This document shows positions 27,866 to 35,886 of a DNA stretch of 64,000 nucleotides, piece after piece. Location: assembly GCA_040769385.1 (NCBI GenBank), contig JAXGLD010000002.1, positions 124,001-188,000 of the forward strand, in the 5' to 3' direction. Every line of letters starts with the position of its first letter. Positions within the stretch are counted from its first letter, which is position 1. Under the pieces are notes generated by a model that was given only the letters and a program-made list of their open reading frames with translations, was not told the DNA's origin and did not search any database. This DNA is from PHAA01 sp022706565 (GTDB taxonomy: Bacteria; Bacillota; Syntrophomonadia; Syntrophomonadales; Syntrophomonadaceae). Both the position numbers and the translations under genes were made by a program.

Positions 27866-27982
27866 ATTGGCGCAAGAGTTGCTGGCGCTATCCTTTCCCA
27901 ACTGGGGTTAGCATACATAGAAGAAGGCAAGAACGGTCTGGAAGGAGCTTTGGAGGATTTTTGTCAACAGCAGCTTGGGAAA
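27866..27982 (+). pseudogene. Possible fragment of an unknown protein, plus strand
   Basis: Reads IGARVAGAILSQLGLAYIEE then GKNGLEGALEDFCQQQLGK without a start or stop of its own. The composition and helical pattern look like a real protein tail rather than chance. It overlaps the end of the diguanylate cyclase gene, whose last six residues lie beyond the GGDEF domain, so a deletion may have fused two genes tail to tail. The family is unknown to me. Confidence 0.3.
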
Positions 27983-29046
27983 AGGCACACTTTGTTACGT
28001 CCGGCGCGCTTGGCATCATAAGCGGCCTTATCAGCTAGATCAATTACATTTTCATAATTTCTAACCTGCATGTCGCCACAATAGGCAACGCCGATACTCA
28101 CAGTAGTATGCCGCCCGTCTATATCTGTACTTTTCACAGCAATCCGCAGACTTTCTGCGATGGATAACAATACTTCTTCCTTATAACCAAATGCTATTAC
28201 CGCGAATTCTTCGCCACCGTAACGATAGAAATGCAGCCGGAAATTTTGTGTGAATTCTTTAAACACTTCTCCCAGGCGGCTCATGCATTTGTCGCCGGCA
28301 GCGTGACCATAGTTGTCGTTAAATTCTTTGAAGTGATCAATATCAATCATCAGGATTCCGGATGGCTTTTCTGCGCTTGTTGTTTCCAGAACTGCCAGAG
28401 TTTCAAAAAGTTTACGCCGGTTGAAAAGACCAGTCAGCACATCTGTTTCTTTTTCAATAGTCAGCAATCTTTGAGCCTCATAACCTTCTAAACGCCCCCA
28501 AATCATCAGGTTGCCAATAAAACACCCGACAATAGCAAAACACAGGCAATTGATTGTATCGTCGAGCGCATATTGTGGTTTCAGGTTAAACGCTAAAATT
28601 GTATGTAGCGTAAGCCAAAAAGCCACAAAAGTATTTATTCGGACAGGGCGGTCAATTAAACCGAGCGGCACAATGCAAAACGCTCCCAGTAGAATCGTCG
28701 CCCGCATATCAGGTGTGTGAAATACACTGAGATAAATAGCTAAAGAAAACAAAACGGAAAAACATATATACAGTCCGCCAAGAGCGTACTTTTTCACAAA
28801 AGAAAACTTAAATATAAAGAAAGTGGTGCAAAAGAGTGCTGCCGCCAGCAAATAGGCCGGAATAGCGTCTGTCTTTGTTTCACTGAAAGGCGCTGCCAGC
28901 ACCAGCAGCACCATCAAAATCCCTCCTATCAGCGTCATTGCGGATAGTATTCTTTCGTTATGCTCACTGATGGCCTTGTAGTTGTCAGATGCAAGTTGTA
29001 TGTAATCTTTTTCTTGATTCCAAAATAGCTTCGTCCATTTTCCCAT
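27964..29046 (-). CDS. Membrane-bound diguanylate cyclase (GGDEF domain)
   Basis: 360 residues. Six hydrophobic helices between about residues 35 and 185 are followed by a GGDEF domain (~200-355) with DIDHFKEFNDNYGHAAGD and an intact YGGEEF active site, so it should make cyclic di-GMP from two GTP. The RxxD inhibitory site just before GGEEF is missing (NFRL), so product feedback is not expected. GGAGG precedes the ATG. The end (CLFPSCC) is short and lies at a likely deletion joint. Confidence 0.9.
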   Translation of the reverse strand: MGKWTKLFWNQEKDYIQLASDNYKAISEHNERILSAMTLIGGILMVLLVLAAPFSETKTDAIPAYLLAAALFCTTFFIFKFSFVKKYALGGLYICFSVLFSLAIYLSVFHTPDMRATILLGAFCIVPLGLIDRPVRINTFVAFWLTLHTILAFNLKPQYALDDTINCLCFAIVGCFIGNLMIWGRLEGYEAQRLLTIEKETDVLTGLFNRRKLFETLAVLETTSAEKPSGILMIDIDHFKEFNDNYGHAAGDKCMSRLGEVFKEFTQNFRLHFYRYGGEEFAVIAFGYKEEVLLSIAESLRIAVKSTDIDGRHTTVSIGVAYCGDMQVRNYENVIDLADKAAYDAKRAGRNKVCLFPSCC

Positions 29047-29081
29047 ACTAGCTTTCCTCCAGTTGCATTTGCCCGTATTTA

Positions 29082-29936
29082 TTACTTTCTACATACGGCG
29101 CAAACGGTAGGACTTTCATCCGTTAGATTGGCCCCAGTAACGTCGCCATATAGACTAACTGAAGCGAAACTCGCATTCAGCAGAGTCTTTTTTGATTCTT
29201 GTGGTTCAAACCCGTGATTCCAAATGTTATATGTTGCACAATCTTCAGCAGTAATAATTGTATATTGCTCCAAGTAGTCCTGATTCGGGTAGGATGCGTT
29301 GCGCTTAATGATTATATAAGGATCTGCTCGCCAGAATCCACCATTTGCATATTCAACCGTCAATGTATCAGTGAATTCCTTATAATGATTTGATGTGAAA
29401 ACATCCACAACAAACAAACCGCCATGTTTTAAGCTACGGTATATTTTTTTGAGTAAGGCCATCCGATTTTCAGGTGAGAGTACACCAAAGTCACAGTAGA
29501 TAAGGATTGCCAAATCGTATTCCTTGTCATAGTCAATCGTTAGATAGTCTTGATAGATGAATTCATTCTTTTCGCCTCCGTAATGCTCACGTGCATAAGC
29601 AATCGAGCGTTGCGAGAAATCAATCCCTGTGACACTAAACCCCTTATCAGCAAAACGCTTGGCATACAGTCCCGGACCACAACCTAAATCTAGAATTTTT
29701 CCGTCTTGTTTCCCAAGTACAGAAACAATCCATTCTACCGAGCGATCCATGAATTCATGCGCCCTGGAGGCACTTTCTACATCAGGGTTTAAATGTAGTG
29801 CCAACATTGATTTAGAGATATACTCATCATCCCAGAATGGAATACCGGTTGTCTCATATGCAATTGGTTTATTCCCGATTGTTTCAACTATTTTCTTATA
29901 CGGCGTAGTGGGGCCGTTCATTATTTTATTGTCCAA
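29082..29936 (-). CDS. Class I SAM-dependent methyltransferase
   Basis: 284 residues starting at TTG with AAGGGAG upstream. Motif I is ILDLGCGPGLYAKRFADKG (~80-98), motif II acidic GIDFSQRS, then ILIYCDFGVLSP and a typical LKHGGLFVVDVF. The C-terminal half has the substrate-binding strands seen in UbiE/small-molecule methyltransferases. The substrate is unknown. It lies between the two arr-derived repeats. Confidence 0.88.
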   Translation of the reverse strand: MDNKIMNGPTTPYKKIVETIGNKPIAYETTGIPFWDDEYISKSMLALHLNPDVESASRAHEFMDRSVEWIVSVLGKQDGKILDLGCGPGLYAKRFADKGFSVTGIDFSQRSIAYAREHYGGEKNEFIYQDYLTIDYDKEYDLAILIYCDFGVLSPENRMALLKKIYRSLKHGGLFVVDVFTSNHYKEFTDTLTVEYANGGFWRADPYIIIKRNASYPNQDYLEQYTIITAEDCATYNIWNHGFEPQESKKTLLNASFASVSLYGDVTGANLTDESPTVCAVCRK

Positions 29937-29972
29937 TTATTACAACTCCCTTCCCTGTTTCCCATTTTGCCA

Positions 29973-30191
29973 TAAAAAATCCTCCAGCTGGCATCATTTC
30001 ACCATCTGAAGGATTCACACAAAAATTCTTACATTCTCTCGCAACGTGCCTTGTGCTGATTTCTGTATTAAGTTCGTATAGAAATCGGGTTTTAACGTCA
30101 TATGCAATCAGTCATTTATCGCCTCGATACCAAGCTGTTTTAGCTTCTCAAGGTTACCTAACATGTTCTGGAGCACCTCCGGAGAGTGTCC
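29973..30191 (-). repeat. arr 3' end and following sequence (direct repeat with 27064-27283)
   Basis: This copy includes the last ~28 codons of the intact arr gene plus ~130 bases beyond its stop. Past the stop a second frame reads IAYDVKTRFLYELNTEI then NPSDGEMMPAGGFFMAKW, matching the sibling copy with conservative changes, which suggests the tail of a once-coding gene overlapping or following arr. Confidence 0.75.
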
Positions 30192-30542
30192 CTCCCATTC
30201 CAAGACTTCGCCCACTACCAGCAGCGGGTGTCTGGTGCGGTAAGACCTCGTCGGATTTCCCGGGAATCTTTTATCAGTCAAATTAGGATCATTCTCGAAG
30301 TCACCGGTGGGCTCCACTTGATAGATCCGACCACATTCATCACCGACCGCAAGCTCTGCCCCCCATATAGCTGCATCCATGGTTGCGGTAAAATAGATGA
30401 AGTTTGCCTTCTTTCGGTTGCCATAATTAGAGCTAAAGCCAGGTTCCAGCAAATCCCCCGGGTTTAAGCAGGCTTTTGTACCGTGGTAGAAAGGTCCGGG
30501 GTCCAATGCTCTGGACGGCGTCTGTTCATCCTTTATATTCAC
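30108..30542 (-). CDS. arr: NAD+--rifampin ADP-ribosyltransferase
   Basis: 144 residues, full length. It carries the Arr signature throughout: FYHGTKACLNPGDLLEPG, SNYGNRKKANFIYFTATMD, AAIWGAELAVG, YQVEPTGDFENDPNLTDKR and FPGNPTRSYRTRHPLLVVGE. Arr enzymes transfer ADP-ribose to the C23 hydroxyl of rifamycins and inactivate them. The start is GTG with GGAGATAAGAA before it. It lies inside the accessory island, in keeping with horizontal transfer. Confidence 0.93.
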   Translation of the reverse strand: MNIKDEQTPSRALDPGPFYHGTKACLNPGDLLEPGFSSNYGNRKKANFIYFTATMDAAIWGAELAVGDECGRIYQVEPTGDFENDPNLTDKRFPGNPTRSYRTRHPLLVVGEVLEWEGHSPEVLQNMLGNLEKLKQLGIEAIND

Positions 30543-30587
30543 TTCTTATCTCCTTCTCCTGGTGAGTAACATACTCTCCATCACTTG

Positions 30588-31220
30588 CTAAAAACCTAAA
30601 CTCTCTCCAACAAGTATCACCTTGATTCGGCCTTTGAATACTGTCTTACTTGTAATTACAAGCTGACTACAGGCATCGTTAGCCACTTTGGAAAGATCAT
30701 CAAGAGTTGAGTAGTCGTGCTTAAATGCCAAACAAATCATTTGTGCAGCATAGTTTTTTACTCGAAGTATAGCTGCATTTAGATTTGGCTCAACTTTATT
30801 GAGTCCAGCAATCACTATGACATTTTTCGGTCCAAAAATAAGGGGAGCTACCCTGTTGCCAATGCCATCTGCATTTACCAACTCGCCTGTAGCCGATATA
30901 GCATTTGAACTCATTAAAAAGTAATCGGCGCTAAGTGCCTCATGAGCGACTTTCTCCATGGCAATAGCATCTTGAGCATCCTTTGGGTCTTTGAAATTGT
31001 AGCCTCCATTTTTTAAGGCAACCCGCAAACCAATTTCATCAAGGGTAACAGAACTTCCACATGAAACGAAACTGTCTTTAGGAATCATTTCAAGGGCTTT
31101 ATTCAGGGCATCTTCTTTTGTCTCGCAATAGAATCCCTCTATATTCCGTTTATCAAACTCTTCGATCAGCTTCTGAGCTATTAAAGCTTTATAGCTTTCC
31201 CTTGCCTTTATTGCATTCAT
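30588..31220 (-). CDS. LUD-domain (lactate utilization, LutC/YkgG-like) protein
   Basis: A 210-residue stand-alone LUD domain protein. Family marks are DSFVSCGSSVTLDEIGL, a SADYFLMSSNAISATGELV segment, and VIVIAGLNKVEPNLNAAILR. LUD proteins act with LutA/LutB in oxidation of lactate, but none of those partners is nearby, and many anaerobes carry single copies of unknown role. GGAGGG lies 7 bases before the ATG. Confidence 0.88.
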   Translation of the reverse strand: MNAIKARESYKALIAQKLIEEFDKRNIEGFYCETKEDALNKALEMIPKDSFVSCGSSVTLDEIGLRVALKNGGYNFKDPKDAQDAIAMEKVAHEALSADYFLMSSNAISATGELVNADGIGNRVAPLIFGPKNVIVIAGLNKVEPNLNAAILRVKNYAAQMICLAFKHDYSTLDDLSKVANDACSQLVITSKTVFKGRIKVILVGESLGF

Positions 31221-31317
31221 AATATTCCCTCCGTAGGTTTAGTTACAATATCTTAGCGGAAGGGTATCAGAATAACCAGTCTATATCTTCTATAAGATGT
31301 ACGATACAATTAAATTA

Positions 31318-31364
31318 AGGAGAAAGTCCTGCCAACAGATTAATTGGACTTCTCTTTTTTTTTT
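31318..31364 (+). terminator. Rho-independent terminator-like hairpin
   Basis: AGAAAGTCC and GGACTTCT pair with one bulged base around a 16-base loop and are followed by ten T residues on the plus strand. No plus-strand gene precedes it now, so it is probably left over from a lost gene or serves as a barrier. Confidence 0.6.
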
Positions 31365-31471
31365 GTGAAAACCATTTCATTCAACTTTCTCTGTTGTTAG
31401 CACATTCATGCATCAATGACAATAGAACAATATGAAAGATCCGAGGACAGCCGCAAAGCGCTCTGACTGGT

Positions 31472-31603
31472 CTAGGTGGACACTGTGGCCAGCTTCCCAG
31501 ACTGTTTGCGGGGATTGGTTTGATCATGAATAATCCACTCGGTGATAATATCTTTAAAGGGATCCTTCACCGGTCGTTTCTTAGCCTGGCGCAATTTGTA
31601 CTT
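31472..31603 (-). pseudogene. Fragment resembling an IS21-type IstA transposase
   Basis: In one frame: KYKLRQAKKRPVKDPFKDII then TEWIIHDQTNPRKQSGKL, ending at TAG 31472. The KDPFKDII-EW...PRKQ pattern recalls the N-terminal part of IstA-like transposases of IS21 elements. There is no start codon and nothing else of the gene. The rest of 31221-31624 (404 bases) shows only this and the hairpin at 31318. Confidence 0.45.
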
Positions 31604-31624
31604 TCAATAAGCCTGCCTTATTCC

Positions 31625-34417
31625 CTATATGCAATTCCTTTGCCTGGGATAAAGCCTTCGAGCAATTATTGCTATCACTAAAACAATTAGAGCATATCCG
31701 ATCCAATCCACATTTCTTGTTAAAAAGTAAAAGGGCAGTAATCCGGTAAGTCATATAGCCATTTGAAAAGATAATCGGTATACATAGTTCCATACCATCC
31801 CAGCAGAAGCAAAAATCCAAACAGGCTTGCCGCGATAAGCTTTATTATTTGCTTTTTGCCTTTCACAAGACTTCTTCGCTTGCCAATGACATCCGAAACA
31901 AATGTGTATGACAGAAATGCTGCTATTACTACAATGGCAGTCCAAACTACATTTATCACTGTACTCATAATATGCATAACCGACTTTTCTTCAACTTCAT
32001 ATCCTATGGCATCTTTACTCCACAAAAGCATTACTTCATTGGTAAGATAAAAACCTTTATCAGAGTTGCAGAGGAATACGAAACCGTTGCCGCTTACGGG
32101 TTCCAATGCGATCTGGGCATTCCAGCCGGTCAGTGTACCGTTATGCTCATAGACTACGGTACCGTCAATAGTTTTTCGCAAATTTGATTTTCCACTTGGT
32201 AAATGGCAGTTAACCGGCAGCTTGGTTGGCTGCTTCTTGCTTTCCTCAAGAGGTTTCATATTCATATATCGTTTGGTTCCCAAGCTTTGCTGGCCACGTG
32301 CCGTAGCCTGGCACATACTAGCATCAAGGCTGAGTTACCATCCGGGAAGGTGCCGACCACCGAGTTCGGCGGCGGATCTCCCGGTTTAACCGCTCAATGA
32401 CATTATTGCTGCGCAGTTTGTTCCAGTGACGTCCGGAAAGTCCATGTAGGTAGAGTTTCATTGATCCCATCTTCGATCTTTTTGGCGGCTTCTTTGAGCT
32501 TCATCTCTTTTAGTTTGGCTGCTACAGACGCTGCCTTTTCTTTAGCTGCCAGCTTGTTTTCCTGGGCATGGATGGCTTTAAGCATCGCCGCAACTTCTCT
32601 CATCCGAGAGCGTGGTTACAGAGAAAACGTTGCGGTAGAAATGCACTGCAGCGTGGTACTTGGCATCGGGATAGACTTCGTTGACTGCTTCAAGCAGACC
32701 CAGGTTCTTGTCTCCGATGAATAGCTGGGTGCCGGTTAGTCCTCTTTGTTTGAGGCTTCTTAAGAAATTCTGCCAACTGGGCAAATCTTCTTTCATGCCT
32801 TCAGCTGCTCCGATCACTTCACGATAGCCATCGGAGTTGACAGCCAGGCGATTAACACTGCTACATTTTCGTATTCTCCACCCCAGTTGCGTTTAGGTAG
32901 ATCCGTCTAAGTAACATAGGGATAATTGCCTTTTAGAGGGCGGTTGCGCCAGTTCGATATGCTCGTAGACTTTCTTATTGAGGTTGCTGACTGCCGGCTG
33001 ACACCTTGGTGCCCCAAAGAGCCTCCGTATATCCTCTACCCTCCGCACTGAACACCGGCCAGGTACATTTCGATCAGAGCTTCCACTGAGCTTTCCCGCC
33101 GCCGGTAACGCTCAATGATGGCTGTCTCAAGGTCACTCCCTTGAGTTTAGGCATCTTGAGTTTCACATCCCCGAGGTGGTAGTCAGATTACGTTCGTAAT
33201 GCCCCGAACGATATCCCAGGCGATCCTGGGTACGCTCATATCGTTCTGCGTTGGTCAATTCCTGGGCTTCTTTCTCCAGCATTTCATTCAGGGTTTCTTC
33301 CACGCTGTTGCGGACCAACTCCTTTAGCTCAGCTTTATGGCCCCTTCGTTTAAGTGTATAATTTTATTGGACATGGATACGTGGCCCTTTCTTGGCAGAT
33401 TTTGTGTTGCAACTCTATCTTACCAAGTGGCTGCGCCCATGTCCGTTACTTTTCGAACGCTATTCAATTTTGCGAAACTTATTGTACCTTATCTAGACTA
33501 CAGTGCCGTTATCGAGTCTATGAGGAATAATTCCAAGGGCATAAGTACCGTAAGCCGAATCTGTATTTTGCTGTTCCTTAAACATCTCATAATTACCGGC
33601 CCTATAATAGTCAATAAGTCCAAGAACAAAAAAGGCCATATCCGATGATGTTGCCGAAATCCCTCCCGCTCCGTCATTACCACTGGTACAATATCAACTG
33701 GCGTTCCTGCGCCGGCATATGGCGTAGCCAGGAAGACATTACCTTCACTCTGATTATAATAACCGGCGCTTTTCATGTTCAAAGCAGGAAAACGTGATGG
33801 CACATATAATCTTCAAACCTTTCGCCAGTCACATTCTCAATAACCAGCTGCAATATAGCATAACCGCTGAAGCTTGAGTATTCAAACGCGGTACCCGGTT
33901 CTCTTTTCAATGTAATACTCTTTTGCACCAAGGCCTCCGCAACAGATGGAAGCGGTTCGGTATAACCATATTCCGAGCTGTCTGTTACACCTGCGGTATG
34001 AGCAAGCAGGGTCCGGATCGTTACTTTATGCCAATCGTAATTTGATTCTGGAAAGCGCCAGTTTTTTATGTATTGCTCCACCGAAGCGTCAAGATCCAAT
34101 ACTTTTTGATCCACCAACTGCATGACTGCATATGCAGTGATTGTTTTCGAAATGGATGCGATTTTAAATGCGGTATTGTCATCGACCTTTTTATTCTGCT
34201 CCACATTAGCATAGCCATGGTTACGCACTGATTTGACTTGGCCGTTCTCGATGATTGCGTAGGATACTCCCTGCACATCATATTTTTTAATAATTGCATC
34301 CATTTTTTCTTCAATGGTGTTGCCATTGTTTATGCCATATATTTTCACGATGCTCAGGCATATGCAGAGTACTGTAAATATAAATAGGGAATGACTAATA
34401 ATCTTTTTGTTTCGCAT
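31625..34417 (-). pseudogene. Serine beta-lactamase-like hydrolase, split by an IS and frameshifted
   Basis: The N-terminal half (34417 to 33494) has a signal segment, the SxxK motif (ASISKTITAYAVMQL), a YSSFSGYA stretch and GGISATSSDMAFFVLG, all of class C beta-lactamase/D,D-peptidase-like hydrolases. It is cut at GTV-V by the element at 32158-33493. The C-terminal half (32157 to 31625) continues YEHNGTLTGW and then several transmembrane helices. Removing the element and one 8-base repeat restores the frame across the joint. Single-base frameshifts are also seen near 33785, 33690 and 31745, so the gene is dead. A membrane-bound hydrolase of ~460 residues was the ancestor. Confidence 0.85.
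32158..33493 (-). mobile_element. IS256-family insertion sequence with decayed transposase
   Basis: About 1336 bases bounded by imperfect inverted repeats that share CAATA and TTTCGCAAA-TTGA, and flanked by the 8-base direct repeat TAGACTAC (32150-32157 and 33494-33501). The transposase begins at 33374 (MSNKIIHLNEG) and can be followed through several frameshifts: RTQDRLGYRSGHYERNL, MYLAGV, GAAEGMKEDLPSWQNFL, FIGDKNLGLLEAVNEVYPDA, and NNVIERLNREIRRRTRV to TKRYMNMKPLEE. This is the mutator/IS256 type with its DDE region. Its last frame has no stop and runs into the hydrolase. Confidence 0.88.
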
Positions 34418-34498
34418 ATTCCTTTATTCCTCCTATCAATTAAGCAGACGCAGTTCTATCATGCCACAGTCAGTTTGTATAGTCTAAAGAATAAGATA

Positions 34499-34521
34499 AG
34501 CCCTACATCTGACATAGGGCT
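34499..34521 (-). terminator. Terminator-like hairpin after the kinase fragment
   Basis: AGCCCTA and TAGGGCT pair around a 9-base loop. On the minus strand it follows the end of the histidine kinase fragment and precedes the hydrolase gene. The T-run after it is weak. Confidence 0.5.
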
Positions 34522-34541
34522 ACATTATTCTTACTTTTTCC

Positions 34542-34836
34542 TTACTTGCTGATAGGCAAAGAAAATATGAATGTAGTTGCATCGTTCAAACTCTTCACCC
34601 TGACATCTCCACCCAGTTTTTGTGAGAGTTCCTTGGCTATTGTTAATTCCAAGCCTCCTGTGTGGATCGCGGATAATTGTCCTGATATAGTCGTTCAAAT
34701 ATACGGAAGGTCAGTTCCGCTGATTCCCTTACCATGGTCTGTAACCTCGATAAAGGCATTGTTGCTTTCACTATAAATGTGCACAACATAATTATCGGCC
34801 AGTTTGCTACCAAACCACTATATATTTTGGTCAAAC
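34542..34836 (-). pseudogene. C-terminal fragment of a sensor histidine kinase
   Basis: Three frames must be joined to read the protein: KLADNYVVHIYSESNNAFIE, VTDHGKGISGTDLP, IFERLYQDN, then TGGLELTIAKELSQKLGG and TTFIFSLPISK ending at 34542. These are the G1, F and G2 boxes of a HATPase_c domain. At least two frameshifts and loss of the whole 5' part make it a pseudogene. A response regulator is not visible. Confidence 0.75.
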
Positions 34837-34856
34837 CGTCTTATTTCCCCTTCGAA

Positions 34857-34896
34857 CCACAATACGTCATCATTACCACACACTCCACATGGAACG
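34857..34896 (-). repeat. Second displaced rumA 3'-end fragment
   Basis: On the minus strand it begins CGTTCCATGTGGAGTG and reads FHVECVVMMTYCGSKGK, like the live rumA end (FHVECVVLMSRHDP). As at 14.1 kb, similarity starts at CGTTCC and the sequence upstream is unrelated. It divides the island into two nested parts: 34.9-35.9 kb with the HNH gene, and 14.1-34.9 kb with the defence operon. Confidence 0.65.
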
Positions 34897-34924
34897 AACC
34901 GTTTGTTTTGATGTCTTAAGAGTA

Positions 34925-35040
34925 ATTATTCATATTTCTGTTCAAAGGAATATGTCCATGGCATTTTTCGTATTTTGCTTATTCGTGGGAATATGTCCAC
35001 TGTGAATTTCTCATTTTGTCCGTTTAAGGAAACATGTCGA
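34925..35040 (+). repeat. Three degenerate direct repeats of about 36-40 bp
   Basis: Each unit is AT-rich and ends in a conserved core: AAGGAATATGTCCATGG (~34952), GTGGGAATATGTCCACTG (~34985) and AAGGAAACATGTCGAC (~35026). A related core, GGGAAACATGTCTATCGG, lies inside rumA (~35939) and an inverted one near 35808. They could be multiple terminal repeats of an IS21-like element or recombinase binding sites beside the rumA attachment region. Confidence 0.5.
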
Positions 35041-35041
35041 C

Positions 35042-35724
35042 TTATTCCATATCCCCTTTGCCTAAATTACACTTTGAACAAAGCGTCTGCAAATTATCAA
35101 TTACAGTTTCTCCACCTTTAGCCCAAGGAATAATATGGTCTATATGCAACTCGACCGACGGGTCTTTTGCCGGTGAAGCACCGCAGGCGCAGCACTTGAA
35201 GTTATCTCTTGAAAATATTAGAAATCTTAATCTCAAATTGATTGTCCGTGATGTTTTATGTTGATTATCAAATTTAACATCTGTTTTATCAGTTGCTTCT
35301 TGTAAATTTTCATCAATGCAATTTATGTAATTTATAAAAGATTCTAATGAAGCCTCCAGCCACCAAATCTTTTTTCGTATGTCCCAACTGAATATTTTGA
35401 CGAATCTCGCATTTGTGCATATGAGGGTTGCTTACCAATGCAAACCCAAACACGTTCAATTTCTTCAAATAAATCCTCATCACTAATATTTAGCAGCGAT
35501 CTCGACATTTTTAATTCGGCTTTTTCCAAGCAACAAAACCAAGATTTAAATCGTCTCGTCAAAGTAGTAGCATGGAACTGTCCATACTGGTTATAATCAT
35601 CAATTGTTACTGAATCTTTTTGAAGCAGTTTTGCTACCCTCTTTAGATCCTCAATCAATTCTTCATCTGAAGTATTTCTGTGATACTCATTTAACTCAAA
35701 CTTCATAAATGCACCCACTTTCAT
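35042..35724 (-). pseudogene. HNH endonuclease with two N-terminal repeat domains, frameshifted
   Basis: The first part (start about 35706) has two copies of an HNH-associated repeat: DEELIEDLKRVAKLLQKDS and DEDLFEEIERVWVCIGKQPS, each followed by a RRFKSW or KRFGGW motif. A single-base shift near 35346 breaks the frame; the second part reads LEASLESFINYINC and then an HNH domain with CCACG, HIDHIIPWAKGG, DNLQTLCSKCN. Joined, it would be ~227 residues, like restriction-type or homing HNH nucleases. It ends next to the repeat cluster at 34925-35040. Confidence 0.75.
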
Positions 35725-35886
35725 ACCGTTATCTATTTTGGCTTCTCAACCTATGGAAATCATCTTTCCTACCCACTCAACCTACTGGAGTTGCCGATTC
35801 AGATGTGGTGGATATGTTTCCACCAACGCAAAAACACACTTAGGGTCGAGTAGTCGATTTGGATGTCACTCTGAAACCCAGTATTT

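Noticed and set aside
34925..35040. CRISPR-like repeats
   Set aside because: Units are contiguous, degenerate and only three in number, with no unique spacers.
35800..35832. Plus-strand VVDMFPPTQKHT as another rumA end
   Set aside because: It is in the opposite orientation and the match is limited to DMFP; more likely the palindromic core of the nearby repeats.
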